Notes under the pieces: model-generated | Told to the model about the DNA's origin: nothing | The model's database searches: none | The model's input: the letters and a program-made list of their open reading frames with translations, nothing else | NCBI GenBank assembly: GCA_031253995.1 | Contig: JAIRVG010000061.1 | Coordinates: 1 to 64,000 of the forward strand | Reading direction: 5' to 3' | DNA from: Paucimonas sp. | GTDB taxonomy: Bacteria; Pseudomonadota; Gammaproteobacteria; Pseudomonadales; Pseudomonadaceae | Length of the DNA: 64,000 nt | Position numbers and translations under genes: made by a program | In this document: piece by piece, positions 24,541 through 36,489 of the stretch | How positions within the stretch are numbered: position 1 is the stretch's first letter | Layout of the letters: each line of letters starts with the position of its first letter

Positions 24541-25307
24541 TGCGCGCGTTCTGCCTCGCCCTCCTCTGCCTGCTGGCCGGTGTCGCTCACGCGGCGCCGG
24601 CCACGGTGCAGAAGGCCTACCTCAGCATCATCATCGACGACCTTGGCCAGAGCCCGGCCAGGGATTCGCGCACCCTCGCCCTGCCCGGCCCCGTCACCAT
24701 GGCGATCATGCCGGACACCCCTCACGCCAGCGACTTCGCCCGCCAGGCCCATAAGGCCGGGCGCACGGTGATACTGCACATGCCGATGGACCCCGCCACC
24801 GGGCCCTACGCCTGGCATCCGGGCACGCCGCTGCCGGAACTGGAACAGCGCCTGGATGCCGCGCTGGCCAAGGTCCCCTATGCCGCCGGGGTCAACAACC
24901 ACATGGGCAGCCGCATGACCGCACAGCCGGAGGCCATGGCCTGGCTGATGGGCGAGTTGCAGCGCCGTGAGCTGTTCTTCGTCGACAGCCGCACCAGCGC
25001 GGCCACCGTGGCAGCGGCCAAGGCCCAGGCCATCGGCCTGGCCAGCGTGTCGCGGGATGTGTTCCTCGATGACGAGCGCACCCCCGAGGCGATTGCCGGG
25101 CAGCTACGCCTGGCCGTGGAGATGGCCCGCAAGCAGGGCACCGCGGTAGCGATCGGGCACCCTTATCCACAGACCCTGGAAGTGCTGGAGCGTGAGCTGC
25201 CGCGGCTCAAGGCCCAGGGCGTGGAATTGATCGAGTTGCGGCAGATGATCGGCGAGCGCAGCAACCGCGCCATGCCCGCCCACGGCAAGGGCGGGATCTA
25301 CAGGTAG
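24540..25307 (+). CDS. divergent polysaccharide deacetylase family protein (YibQ-like)
   Basis: YLSIIIDDLGQSPARDSRTLALPGPVTMAIMPDTPH; VNNHMGSRMTAQPEAM. Confidence 0.9.
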   Translation: MRAFCLALLCLLAGVAHAAPATVQKAYLSIIIDDLGQSPARDSRTLALPGPVTMAIMPDTPHASDFARQAHKAGRTVILHMPMDPATGPYAWHPGTPLPELEQRLDAALAKVPYAAGVNNHMGSRMTAQPEAMAWLMGELQRRELFFVDSRTSAATVAAAKAQAIGLASVSRDVFLDDERTPEAIAGQLRLAVEMARKQGTAVAIGHPYPQTLEVLERELPRLKAQGVELIELRQMIGERSNRAMPAHGKGGIYR

Positions 25308-26026
25308 CGGGCGAACGTGGCGTCGACGAAACCGTCTTCGCGCATCTGGTCCAGGTTGTCCTGGAGTTTCTTCACCAGCTCATCCGGCACGCTCTTGTTC
25401 AGCGCCAGGTAGAGCTGCGTGCCATTGAAGCGCAGCACGGTCTTGAACGCGGTCATGCCGATCTGCCGCGCCAGGTAGCGGCCGGCGGGGTCGCCGGTGG
25501 CCCAGAGGTCGATTTCGCCTGTGGACAACTTCTTCGCGTTGTCCTGGTCGCGCAGCACCAGCACTGGTTTCAAGCCACTCTTCTGCAGGCTTTCGGCAAT
25601 GGCATCGCCCTTGTAGGCACCGACGCGCAGGCCCTTGGCCTGTTCCAGGCTGTCCAGTTGCAGGGTGCTGCCGGCGCGGGCCAGCAGGACCCAGTCATCC
25701 GGGCCCAGCGGGCCGACCCATTTGAACAGGTGCTCGCGGTCCGGCTCGCGGGCGAGGACGAAGACACCGTGGTTGGGGGTGTCCTTGGCCTGCTGGTAGA
25801 CCCGGGTCCAGGGGAAACGCAGGGTCATGCTGTAGGGGACGTCGGCGCGGCGGAACATCTCGCGCACGAGATCGGCGGCGATGCCCTGGATTTCAGGCTC
25901 GCGGGCGAAGCTCTTGCCGTCGCTGGACATGTTGTAGGGGGGGAAGTTTTCGGTCACCAGGACCACGGGCTCGCTGGCTTGGGCGGCGGTGGTCAGGGAG
26001 AGGAGAAAGAGGAGTTTGGTCAGCAT
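25298..26026 (-). CDS. periplasmic substrate-binding protein (SBP_bac_3-like)
   Basis: Signal peptide MLTKLLFLLSLTTAAQA; EPVVLVTENFPPYNMSSDGK; VREMFRRADVPYSMTLRFPWTRVYQQA. Confidence 0.85.
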   Translation of the reverse strand: MLTKLLFLLSLTTAAQASEPVVLVTENFPPYNMSSDGKSFAREPEIQGIAADLVREMFRRADVPYSMTLRFPWTRVYQQAKDTPNHGVFVLAREPDREHLFKWVGPLGPDDWVLLARAGSTLQLDSLEQAKGLRVGAYKGDAIAESLQKSGLKPVLVLRDQDNAKKLSTGEIDLWATGDPAGRYLARQIGMTAFKTVLRFNGTQLYLALNKSVPDELVKKLQDNLDQMREDGFVDATFARYL

Positions 26027-26060
26027 CGAGAGGGATCTGATTTTTTGGGTGATGCTGATG

Positions 26061-26140
26061 GCCTCATCGCTGGCAAGCCAGCTCCCACAGGGTCCGCGGT
26101 GCATGCAATCCCTTTGGGAGCTGGCTTGCCAGCGATGAGG
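26061..26140. repeat. REP family A inverted pair
   Basis: gcctcatcgctggcaagccagctcccacag ... gggagctggcttgccagcgatgaggc. Confidence 0.9.
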
Positions 26141-26149
26141 CCCTGGAGG

Positions 26150-26920
26150 TCAGCGCACAACGATCCCGCGCTGCGCCATGTAGGCCTTGGCCTCCGGCAC
26201 GGTGTACTCGCCGAAGTGGAAGATGCTCGCCGCCAGCACCGCACTGGCGTGGCCTTCGAGAATGCCATCGGCCAGGTGCTGCAGGTTGCCCACGCCACCC
26301 GAGGCAATCACCGGGATACCCAGGGCATCGCTGATGGCCCGGGTGACGCCGAGGTCGAAGCCGCTCTTCATGCCGTCCTGGTCCATGCTGGTGAGCAGGA
26401 TCTCACCGGCGCCCAGGCCTTCCATCTTCTTCGCCCACTCCACCGCGTCCAGCCCGGTAGGCTTGCGCCCGCCATGGGTGAAGATCTCCCAGCGCGGGGT
26501 CTCGCCCGGACCGGAAACCTTCTTGGCATCGATGGCAACGACGATGCACTGCGAACCGAAATGCGCCGCCGCTTCGCCGACGAACTCCGGATTGAACACC
26601 GCCGCGGTGTTGATCGAGACCTTGTCGGCCCCGGCGTTGAGCAGGTTGCGGATGTCCTGCACGGTACGCACGCCACCGCCCACGGTCAGCGGGATGAACA
26701 CCTGGCTGGCCATGCGCTCGACGGTATGCAGCGTGGTGTCACGGCCATCGACGCTGGCGGTGATGTCGAGGAAAGTGATCTCGTCGGCACCCTGCTCATC
26801 GTAGCGACGGGCGATTTCCACCGGGTCACCGGCATCGCGGATGTTCTCGAACTTGACGCCCTTGACGACCCGGCCGTTGTCCACGTCCAGGCAAGGGATG
26901 ATGCGTTTGGCCAGGGCCAT
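26150..26920 (-). CDS. hisF: imidazole glycerol phosphate synthase subunit HisF
   Basis: [37 protein letters not shown]. Confidence 0.97.
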   Translation of the reverse strand: MALAKRIIPCLDVDNGRVVKGVKFENIRDAGDPVEIARRYDEQGADEITFLDITASVDGRDTTLHTVERMASQVFIPLTVGGGVRTVQDIRNLLNAGADKVSINTAAVFNPEFVGEAAAHFGSQCIVVAIDAKKVSGPGETPRWEIFTHGGRKPTGLDAVEWAKKMEGLGAGEILLTSMDQDGMKSGFDLGVTRAISDALGIPVIASGGVGNLQHLADGILEGHASAVLAASIFHFGEYTVPEAKAYMAQRGIVVR

Positions 26921-26931
26921 ATCAGAATCCT

Positions 26932-27017
26932 CAGCTGCAAGCTTCAAGCTATAAGCCGCAAGAAAGAGCGAATCACGATCGCTCTTGCTTGCAGCTTACG
27001 GCTTGAAGCTTGGGGCT
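26932..27017. repeat. inverted intergenic repeat, family C, between hisF and hisA
   Basis: agctgcaagcttcaagctataagccgcaagaaagagcg...cgctcttgcttgcagcttacggcttgaagcttgg. Confidence 0.7.
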
Positions 27018-27019
27018 TC

Positions 27020-27751
27020 TCAGTAGCTGTCGCAGAAGGCTTGCGCCTCGGCGACATCCAGGGTGCCTTCGTAGATGGCACGGCCGGTGATGGCGCCGAT
27101 GATGCCCGGGGCCTTGGCGTCCAGCAGGGCCTTGATGTCGCCCAGGTTGTGGATGCCGCCGGAGGCGATCACCGGGATCTTCGTGGCTTCGGCCAGGGCC
27201 TTGGTGAAGGGCACGTTGCAGCCCTGCATCATGCCGTCCTTGGCGATGTCGGTGTAGACGATCGCCGAGACGCCATCGGCCTCGAAACGCTTGGCCAGGT
27301 CGATGACCTGCACCGAGCTGACTTCGGCCCAGCCGTCGGTGGCGACGAAGCCATCCTTGGCGTCCAGGCCGACGATGACCTTGCCCGGGAAGGCGCGGCA
27401 GGCTTCGGCGACGAACTCAGGCTGCTTGACCGCCTTGGTGCCGATGATCACGTAGCTCACGCCAGCCTTGACGTAGTGCTCGATGGTTTCCAGCGAGCGG
27501 ATGCCGCCGCCGATCTGGATCGGCAGGTTCGGGTAGCGCTTGGCGATGGCGGTGACCACTTCGCCGTTGACCGGCTGGCCTTCGAAAGCGCCGTTCAGGT
27601 CAACCAGATGCAGACGCCGGCAGCCACCTTCCACCCATTTGGCGGCCATGCTCACCGGGTCGTCGGAGAATACGGTGGAATCTTCCATGCGGCCTTGGCG
27701 CAGACGTACGCAGGCACCGTCCTTGAGATCGATAGCGGGGATAATCAGCAT
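27020..27751 (-). CDS. hisA: phosphoribosylformimino-5-aminoimidazole carboxamide ribotide isomerase HisA
   Basis: [32 protein letters not shown]. Confidence 0.97.
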   Translation of the reverse strand: MLIIPAIDLKDGACVRLRQGRMEDSTVFSDDPVSMAAKWVEGGCRRLHLVDLNGAFEGQPVNGEVVTAIAKRYPNLPIQIGGGIRSLETIEHYVKAGVSYVIIGTKAVKQPEFVAEACRAFPGKVIVGLDAKDGFVATDGWAEVSSVQVIDLAKRFEADGVSAIVYTDIAKDGMMQGCNVPFTKALAEATKIPVIASGGIHNLGDIKALLDAKAPGIIGAITGRAIYEGTLDVAEAQAFCDSY

Positions 27752-27793
27752 CTGGAAAACCTGTCTAATCAGTAAACAGCGATGCCCGGGAAG

Positions 27794-28054
27794 TCAGTTC
27801 TTCTCGAGCGCCCACAGGTCGCTCTCGATGCTCTCGAAGCGCTCCTTGAGCTGCGCCTGAACATCGAAGATCGCCCTGTTGTAGTAATGCGGTGCGATTT
27901 CTTTGCCGATCAGTTCCAGGACCTCGGCCACCTCGAACGACCCCAGCTGCAGCTCGAAACGGTCTTCGAGAAAGCGCTTGAGGGTGTCCAGGGCCTCACG
28001 CTCCTGCTCGGAGCTGAGGGTCATGACCGGGGTCTTGTTCCGGGAACGGCTCAT
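27794..28054 (-). CDS. DUF2164 family protein
   Basis: LDTLKRFLEDRFELQLGSFEVAEVLELIGKEIAPHYYNRAIFDVQAQLKERFESIESDLWALE. Confidence 0.8.
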   Translation of the reverse strand: MSRSRNKTPVMTLSSEQEREALDTLKRFLEDRFELQLGSFEVAEVLELIGKEIAPHYYNRAIFDVQAQLKERFESIESDLWALEKN

Positions 28055-28692
28055 TACCAGCGACCATCCCAGGCGGCGAAGTTCTGCAGCAACTGCAGGC
28101 CGTGGGTGTGGCTCTTCTCCGGGTGGAACTGGGTGGCGAAGCGCGAGCCCTCGGCCAGCACCGCGGCGAAATCCACGCCGTAGTGACCGCGACCGACCAC
28201 CTGGGTCGGCTTGCCGGACTCGATGTAGTAGCTGTGCACGAAGTAGAAACGCGCGCGGTCGGGGATGTCGTGCCAGAGCGGGTGGTCGACCACCTGGCTG
28301 ACTTCGTTCCAGCCCATGTGCGGCACTTTCAGGTGCTCGCCGTCTTCATGCAGGTCCTTGCCGAAGAAGCGCACCTTGCCGGGGAACAGGCCGATGCCGT
28401 CGACACCGTCGTTTTCCTCGCTGTGGTCGAGCAGCGCCTGCATGCCGACGCAGATGCCGAGGAACGGACGGTCCTGGCTGACTTCGCGGACCAGGGCGTC
28501 GAAGCCCAGGCGGCGGATCTCGCCCATGCAGTCGCGCATCGCGCCGACGCCTGGGAACACCACGCGATCAGCTTCGCGGATGATGTTGGCATCGCTGGTG
28601 ATCAGCACCTTGCCGGCACCCACGTGCTCCAGGGCCTTGGCCACCGAGTGCAGGTTGCCCATGCCATAGTCGATAACGGCGACTGTCTGCAT
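28054..28692 (-). CDS. hisH: imidazole glycerol phosphate synthase subunit HisH
   Basis: [25 protein letters not shown]; glutaminase [17 protein letters not shown]; internal start in the fused ORF call. Confidence 0.95.
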   Translation of the reverse strand: MQTVAVIDYGMGNLHSVAKALEHVGAGKVLITSDANIIREADRVVFPGVGAMRDCMGEIRRLGFDALVREVSQDRPFLGICVGMQALLDHSEENDGVDGIGLFPGKVRFFGKDLHEDGEHLKVPHMGWNEVSQVVDHPLWHDIPDRARFYFVHSYYIESGKPTQVVGRGHYGVDFAAVLAEGSRFATQFHPEKSHTHGLQLLQNFAAWDGRW

Positions 28693-29285
28693 TAGAGGCA
28701 TCCCTTGGTGGAAGGCATCTGCCCGGCCATGCGCTCGTCCAGCTCGATGGCCATGCGCAGCGCGCGGCCGAAGGCCTTGAACACGGTCTCGATCTGGTGG
28801 TGGGTGTTGTGCCCGCGCAGGTTGTCGATGTGCAGGGTGACGTTGGCGTGGTTGACGAAGCCCTGGAAGAATTCCTGGAACAGGTCGACGTCGAAGCCAC
28901 CGACGCTGGCGCGGGTGTACGGCACGTGCATCTGCAGGCCTGGGCGGCCGGAGAAGTCGATCACCACGCGCGACAGCGCTTCGTCCAGCGGCACGTAGGC
29001 GTGGCCGTAGCGGTAGATGCCTTTCTTGTCGCCGATGGCCTGGTTGAAGGCCTGGCCGAGGGTGATGCCGACGTCCTCGACGGTATGGTGATCGTCGATA
29101 TGCAGGTCGCCCTTGCACTCGATGTCGAGGTCGATCAGCCCGTGTCGGGCGATCTGGTCCAGCATGTGCTCAAGGAACGGCACGCCGATATCGAATCGGG
29201 CCTTGCCAGTGCCATCCAGGTTGATCGAGGCCTTGATCTGGGTTTCCAGGGTATTGCGCTCGACGGATGCCTTACGTTCGACCAT
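28692..29285 (-). CDS. hisB: imidazoleglycerol-phosphate dehydratase
   Basis: [53 protein letters not shown]. Confidence 0.97.
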   Translation of the reverse strand: MVERKASVERNTLETQIKASINLDGTGKARFDIGVPFLEHMLDQIARHGLIDLDIECKGDLHIDDHHTVEDVGITLGQAFNQAIGDKKGIYRYGHAYVPLDEALSRVVIDFSGRPGLQMHVPYTRASVGGFDVDLFQEFFQGFVNHANVTLHIDNLRGHNTHHQIETVFKAFGRALRMAIELDERMAGQMPSTKGCL

Positions 29286-29417
29286 CACCAGCTCCGCAAA
29301 ATCATTGGGCGAAAAAGGCGGTCATTATAGGCCGAGAACGTCGCATCTTGAAACGAAGATGACGTGTGGTGGTGGGGTTTTGCGCCCGATTTTCGGGCTG
29401 ATGGGGAATTCGAGGGC

Positions 29418-29490
29418 TTCATCGCTGGCAAGCCAGCTCCCACAGGTCCGCGGTGCATGCGATCCCTGTGGGAGCTGGCTTGCCAGCGAT
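29418..29490. repeat. REP family A inverted pair
   Basis: ttcatcgctggcaagccagctcccacag ... ctgtgggagctggcttgccagcgat. Confidence 0.9.
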
Positions 29491-29520
29491 TGGGCCGCAA
29501 GAGCGACCCAAAACCCCGAA

Positions 29521-31179
29521 TCAGTGGAACAAAACGGCCGTCTTCTGCAGCGTCGCCCACACACCCCAGGCCAGCGGAATGCCCACCACCAGCCAGGCCG
29601 CGATCACCAGCGGCTTGCTGCCCGGCGAAGCCGACCACTCCAGCACGGTGCTGGCATCAGCGCCTTTGTCATGCCCCAGCGCCTGCTCGGCCGCCAGTTG
29701 CTCTTCGGTCATGAAGTACTTGTCGGCCACCGGACGCACCAGGGCGTTGCAGATGAAGCCCAGCACCAGCAGGCCGGCGAGGATGTACAGAGTCATGTCG
29801 TAGGCCGCGGCCCGCTCGACGCCGATCTTGAGCTGGTACTCGCGCAGGTAGTTGACCAGCACCGGCCCCAGCACGCCCGCCGCCGCCCATGCAGTCAGCA
29901 GGCGCCCGTGGATCGCGCCGACCATCTGCGTGCCGAACAGGTCAGCCAGGTACGCCGGCACCGTGGCGAAACCGCCACCGTACATCGACAGGATGATGCA
30001 GAACGCCGCCACGAACAGGGCGATGTTGCCCAGGTGGCCCATGTTCGGCACCAGCGAGTACAGGGCGAAGCCCAGCGCGAAGAAGGCGAAGTAGGTGTTC
30101 TTGCGCCCGATATAGTCGGAGAACGACGCCCAGAAGAAGCGCCCGCCGATGTTGAACAGGCTGAGCAGACCGGTGAAGCCGGCGGCGATCGCCGCGATCT
30201 GGGCCAGTTGCGCGGCGTCCAGTTCACTGAAGGTCAGGTTGTTGCCCAGCAGCTTGCCGGCGAAGACTTCCTGCAGCAGCGGCGAAGCCATGCCGAGGAT
30301 GCCGATACCGGCGGAGACGTTGAGGCACAGCACCAGCCAGATCAGGGCGAACTGCGGGGTCTTCCAGGCCACGCTGACGTGCACGTGACGGTGGGTGATC
30401 ATCGCGTTGTTGACCTTCTTCGCCGGGGCGGTCCAGCCTTCCGGTTTCCAACCGGTAGGCGGCACGCGGTAGGACAAGGCACCGCCGATCATGAAGACGA
30501 AGTAGATCGCCGCCATCACCACGAAGCTCTGCCATACGCCGACACCTTCAGGGCTGGCGAAGTGGTTCATCAGTGCCGCGGCCAATGGCGCACCGACCAT
30601 CGCACCACCACCGAAGCCCATGATCGCCATGCCGGTGGCCATGCCGCGCTTGTCCGGGAACCACTTGATCAGGGTCGACACCGGCGAGATGTAGCCCAGG
30701 CCCAGGCCGATACCGCCGATCACCCCCGAACCCAGCCACATCAGCCAGATCTGGTGGGTATAGACGCCCAGCGCGGAAATCAGCAGGCCGCCGCACCAGC
30801 ACAGTGCCGAGACCACACCTGCCTTGCGCGGCCCGGCGTGCTCAAGCCAGCCACCCCAGATCGCCGCCGAGCAGCCGAGGAAGATGAAGAACAGGGTGTA
30901 GATCCAGCCCAGCATGGAAATCGGCCAGTCGCAGCTGGACGAGAAGACCTGGGCGAAGAAACCGATGTCCGCCGAACAGGCCACGGGCGCAGTGATGCCG
31001 ATGGCCTTGGACAGTGGCAGCCAGAACACCGAGAAGCCGTAGGCCATGCCGATGCACAGGTGGATGGCCAGGGCCGCCGGTGGAACCAGCCAGCGGTTGA
31101 AACCGGTGCGAGCGACGATGCGCTCCTTGGAGAGGAAGCCAGGCGTGCTGTCGACGGCTCCCGCAGTGATGGTGCTCAT
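29521..31179 (-). CDS. OFA (oxalate/formate) family MFS transporter
   Basis: 12-TM pattern; FVSCSAAIWGGWLEHAGPRK-like motifs; YGFSVFWLPLSKAIG; GLGLGYISPVSTLIKWFPDKRGMATGMAIMGFGGGA. Confidence 0.85.
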   Translation of the reverse strand: MSTITAGAVDSTPGFLSKERIVARTGFNRWLVPPAALAIHLCIGMAYGFSVFWLPLSKAIGITAPVACSADIGFFAQVFSSSCDWPISMLGWIYTLFFIFLGCSAAIWGGWLEHAGPRKAGVVSALCWCGGLLISALGVYTHQIWLMWLGSGVIGGIGLGLGYISPVSTLIKWFPDKRGMATGMAIMGFGGGAMVGAPLAAALMNHFASPEGVGVWQSFVVMAAIYFVFMIGGALSYRVPPTGWKPEGWTAPAKKVNNAMITHRHVHVSVAWKTPQFALIWLVLCLNVSAGIGILGMASPLLQEVFAGKLLGNNLTFSELDAAQLAQIAAIAAGFTGLLSLFNIGGRFFWASFSDYIGRKNTYFAFFALGFALYSLVPNMGHLGNIALFVAAFCIILSMYGGGFATVPAYLADLFGTQMVGAIHGRLLTAWAAAGVLGPVLVNYLREYQLKIGVERAAAYDMTLYILAGLLVLGFICNALVRPVADKYFMTEEQLAAEQALGHDKGADASTVLEWSASPGSKPLVIAAWLVVGIPLAWGVWATLQKTAVLFH

Positions 31180-31515
31180 TATTATTGCCCTCGTAGATAG
31201 GTGGTCCCCTCGGGCCGCAACCGGACGCCCCTCGACTTTGGCGCACGCAGGCAGCGAGTCGTTTTTTCGGGCAGCCGGCCCTGTCGCGACAATCCGTCGC
31301 AGCAAGACCCGGGAACGGGTGCAAGAGTAGCATTTAGCTAGCTAACAAAATCCAAACTGACATCATTGATTCTTTCGCAACTGAGACTTTATTCCGCGAA
31401 ACCTTGCCCCGAATGACGGTCGAACCCCTTGCCACGCAGTGATCGCGGTCGCCAAGGCCGCAAGGCTATACTCTGCGGCTGACTTGAAATGACATCGGAC
31501 TACAAGGACTCGCCC

Positions 31516-33755
31516 ATGAAAGCGTTCGGCAAAATCCTGGGGTTGGTGGTGCTCGGGCTGTTGCTGATCGTGGTGGCCGGAGGCTTCGCCCTCACCCACC
31601 TCTTCGATCCCAACGACTACAAAGACGAGATCCGCCAACTGGCTCGCGACAAGGCTCATGTCGAGCTGACCCTCAATGGCGACATCGGCTGGAGCCTGTT
31701 CCCCTGGCTCGGCCTGGAGCTGCACGAAGCCAGCGTCGCCACGCTGAACAAGCCCACCGAACCCTTCGCCGACCTGCAGATGCTCGGCCTGTCGGTGCGC
31801 GTGCTGCCGCTGCTGCGCCGCGAAGTGCAGATGAGCGACGTGCGCGTCGAAGGCCTGAACCTCAACCTGGTTCGCGACGAGAACGGCCACGGCAACTGGG
31901 AAGACATCGGCAAGCCACTGCCGTCCAGCGCCCCGGCGACCACCGCCGAAGCCTCCCCGGCCCCGGCCTCGACCGAAAGCCCGGCCAAACCGGCCGCCGC
32001 CGAGCGCCCACTGAAGCTGGATATCGACAGCCTCACCGTCAACAACGCCCGGGTGCAGTACAGCGACGCCCGCAGCGGCCAGAGCTTCAGCGCCGAGAGC
32101 ATCCAGCTGAGCACCGAGGCCGTGCATGACGGGGTCAACATCCCGCTGACCCTCACCGCCTTCCTCAGCTCCGGCCAGCCGGTGCTGCGCGCCCGCGTCG
32201 AGCTCAAGGGCGAAGCCCGTTTCGACCGTGCCCTGCGCCGCTACCAGCTGGAAGACATGAAGCTCACCGGCGAACTGTCCGGCGAACCGCTGGCGCAGAA
32301 GAGCATGACCTTCTCCGCCCAGGGCCAGTTGCTGGCTGACCTGGCGGCCAACGTCGCCGAGTGGAACGGCCTGAAGCTCTCCGCCAACCAGCTGCGCGCC
32401 CTCGGCGAACTGCATGTGCGCGACCTGAACAGCGAGCCGAAGCTGACCGGCGGGATTTCCATCGCCCAGTTCGACCTGCGCAAGTTCCTCGATAGCGTCG
32501 GCGTCGAGCTGCCGGCAATGAACGACCCCACCACCCTCACCGCCGTCGAGCTGGTCGGCCGCCTGGAAGGCACGAAAACCAGCCTGGCCCTGGAAGACCT
32601 GGCCCTGAAGCTGGACGCCAGCATGTTCACCGGCCGCCTCGCGGTGGAAGACTTCGCCAAACAGGCCCTGCGCATCCAGCTGAAGAACGACAAGTTCGAC
32701 GCCGACCGCTACCTGCTGGCCAAGAGCGAGGCCGCGGCCAGCGCGGGTGCCGCCCGCCAGGCCGAAGTGAAGAGCAGCGAAGCCGCCGCCATCTCCGGCC
32801 CGGGCACCTCGCCCTTGCCGGACGCGCCGACCCAGGTCGCCTGGAGCAACGACAAGCTGCTGCCCGTGGACCGCCTGCGCGCCCTCGACCTGCAGGCCGA
32901 CCTCAGCTTCGGCGTGCTGACCCTGAACAAGTTGCCGATCCAGAACGCCGAGCTGAAAACCAACGGCCAGGGTGGCCTGATCACCCTGGAAGCCCTGCGC
33001 GGCGGCCTGTACAACGGCACCTTCGAAACCCGCGGCACCCTCGACGTGCGCCCGGCCGTGCCACAGATCGGCCTCGACACGAAGATCAGCCGCGTGCCGG
33101 TGGAACACTTCATCAAGCACGACGGCGACACTCCGCCGGTCAAGGGCCTGCTCACCCTCAACAGCGACCTGACCGCCAGCGGCAACAGCCAGAAGGCGCT
33201 GATCGACACCCTCAACGGCAAGGCCGACTTCGTCATCAACGACGGCGTGCTGGTCAACGCCAACCTGGAACAGCAGCTGTGCCAGGGCATCGCCATGCTC
33301 AACCGCAAGCCCCTCAGCGGCGAGCCGCGCGGCAAGGACACGCCGTTCCAGGAGCTCAAAGGCAGCCTGGTGCTGCGCAACGGCGTGGCCAGCAACCCGG
33401 ACCTCAAGGTCCGCATCCCTGGCCTCACCGTCAACGGCAATGGCGATATAGACCTGCGCGTGCTGGGCATGGACTACCGCGTCGGCGTCATCGTCGAAGG
33501 CGACAAGCGCGAGATGCCGGACCCGGCCTGCCAGGTCAACGAGCGCTTTGCCGGGCTGGAATTCCCGCTGCGCTGCCGTGGCCCGCTGGAGCTGGGTGCA
33601 CGGGCCTGCCGGGTCGACCAGGACGGTGTCGGCAAGCTGGCCGGCCAGGCGCTGAGCAACCGCATCAACGAAAAACTCAATGAAAAACTCGACGAGAAGC
33701 TGGGTGACAAGGTCAGTCCCGAGCTCAAAGACGCACTGAAGGGCCTGTTCAAACG

Positions 33756-33759
<4 letters not shown>
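31516..33759 (+). CDS. AsmA family protein
   Basis: MKAFGKILGLVVLGLLLIVVAGGFALTHLFDPNDYKDEIRQLARDKAHVELTLNGDIGWSLFPWLGLEL. Confidence 0.92.
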
Positions 33760-34819
<1,060 letters not shown>

Positions 34820-34823
<4 letters not shown>

Positions 34824-35092
34824 CCCGCACCGTAATGTGCCGCAAGTACAAAGAAGAATTGCCAGGCCTGGAGCGCCCGCCGTACCCGGGTCCGAAGGGC
34901 CAGGACATCTACGAACACATCTCGCAGAAGGCCTGGGCCGACTGGCAGAAGGAGCAAACCATGCTCATCAACGAGAAGCGCCTGAACATGATGAATGCCG
35001 ATGACCGCAAGTTCATCCAGGGCGAGATGGACAAGTTCTTCTCCGGCGAAGATTTCGAGAAGGCCGAAGGCTACGTTCCACCGAGCGCCTGA
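34820..35092 (+). CDS. yggX: oxidative damage protection protein YggX
   Basis: [39 protein letters not shown]. Confidence 0.97.
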
Positions 35093-35183
35093 GCCCCGAA
35101 AAACGTAAGCGTCGGTATTAATTAAAAAAATTTTGAAATTGTTGTTGACGCAAACCTGAAAAAGCCTTTTAATGCGCCCCGTT

Positions 35184-35259
35184 GCCCAGATAGCTCAGTC
35201 GGTAGAGCAGAGGATTGAAAATCCTCGTGTCGGCGGTTCGACTCCGTCTCTGGGCACCA
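35184..35259 (+). tRNA. tRNA-Phe (GAA)
   Basis: gcccagatagctcagtcggtagagcagaggattgaaaatcctcgtgtcggcggttcgactccgtctctgggcacca; encoded CCA, cloverleaf arms pair. Confidence 0.97.
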
Positions 35260-35268
35260 AGACAACGC

Positions 35269-35306
35269 AAAGCCCCTGAATCGAAAGATTCAGGGGCTTT
35301 TTGTTT
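35269..35306 (+). terminator. terminator after tRNA-Phe
   Basis: aaagcccctgaatcgaaagattcaggggctttttg. Confidence 0.9.
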
Positions 35307-35442
35307 TGCCCCGAAAAAAGCCATACCGCGGACTCTGTGGGGGCGCGTCGCATCGTGATGCATTGACCGACATCAATACGCCATCACCCGTTCTATGTAA
35401 GTTGTTGGATTGGACAGTCGAAGGAACAGAAGGCCCAATCCC

Positions 35443-36489
35443 ATGAGTGAAGAAACCCCCGTCCTCCCGCTCGCAGAGCCCGGGGTAAACACGCATCACG
35501 TCACCCCACATTCCCCCGCCCCCGCACGCCCGCACCGCCGCCCACGCAAGCCTGCGCCGATCGTCGAGACCGATATCGAGGCCGACAGCCCCGCCGCCAT
35601 CGAGGTCGCCCATGCGCCCCACGGCACCAGCGAGGACAGCTCGTCCGCCAAGTTGCCCCACAGCTACCCGTACAGCACCCGCATGCGCCGCGCCGAATAC
35701 GACAAGGCCAAGCACGCGCTGCAGATCGAGCTGCTGAAGGTGCAGAACTGGGTCAAGGAAACCGGCCAGCGCGTGGTCATCCTCTTCGAAGGCCGCGATG
35801 CCGCGGGCAAGGGCGGGACCATCAAGCGCTTCATGGAGCACCTCAACCCGCGCGGCGCAAGGATCGTCGCCCTGGAGAAGCCTTCCGAGCAGGAAAAGGG
35901 CCAGTGGTACTTCCAGCGCTACATCCAGCACCTGCCGACCTCGGGCGAAATGGTCTTCTTCGACCGCTCCTGGTACAACCGCGCCGGCGTCGAGCGGGTC
36001 ATGGACTTCTGCTCGCCGCTGCAATACCTGGAATTCATGCGCCAGGCCCCGGAGCTGGAGCGCATGCTGTGCAACAGCGGCATCCTGCTGTTCAAGTACT
36101 GGTTCTCGGTGAACCGCGAGGAACAGCTGCGCCGCTTCATCTCGCGCCGCGACGACCCGCTCAAGCACTGGAAGCTGTCGCCCATCGACATCAAGTCGCT
36201 GGACAAATGGGGCGAGTACACCGCCGCCAAGGAAGCCATGTTCTTCCACACCGACACCGCCGATGCGCCATGGACGGTGATCAAGTCCGACGACAAGAAG
36301 CGCGCGCGGATCAACTGCATCCGTCACTTCCTGCATTCGCTGGACTACCCGGGCAAGGACTTCCGTGTCGCCCACGAGCCCGACCCGCTACTGGTGGGTC
36401 GCGCCTCGCGAGAGATCGAGGAAGACCTGCGGGACGAGGATGAAGTGGAACTGCGCGGCCGGGTGAGCGCGCTGACGCTGCCGCGCTAG
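35443..36489 (+). CDS. ppk2: polyphosphate kinase 2
   Basis: VVILFEGRDAAGKGGTIKRFMEHLNPRGARIVALEKPSEQEKGQWYFQRYIQHLP; FFDRSWYNRAGVERVM. Confidence 0.95.
   Translation: MSEETPVLPLAEPGVNTHHVTPHSPAPARPHRRPRKPAPIVETDIEADSPAAIEVAHAPHGTSEDSSSAKLPHSYPYSTRMRRAEYDKAKHALQIELLKVQNWVKETGQRVVILFEGRDAAGKGGTIKRFMEHLNPRGARIVALEKPSEQEKGQWYFQRYIQHLPTSGEMVFFDRSWYNRAGVERVMDFCSPLQYLEFMRQAPELERMLCNSGILLFKYWFSVNREEQLRRFISRRDDPLKHWKLSPIDIKSLDKWGEYTAAKEAMFFHTDTADAPWTVIKSDDKKRARINCIRHFLHSLDYPGKDFRVAHEPDPLLVGRASREIEEDLRDEDEVELRGRVSALTLPR

Noticed and set aside
25658-27775. 705-aa plus ORF antisense to hisF and hisA
   Set aside because: Antisense artefact crossing several real genes, a REP element and a family C repeat.
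29113-31200. 695-aa plus ORF antisense to hisB and the MFS transporter
   Set aside because: His/Gln/Arg-rich antisense composition; the minus-strand genes are clear.
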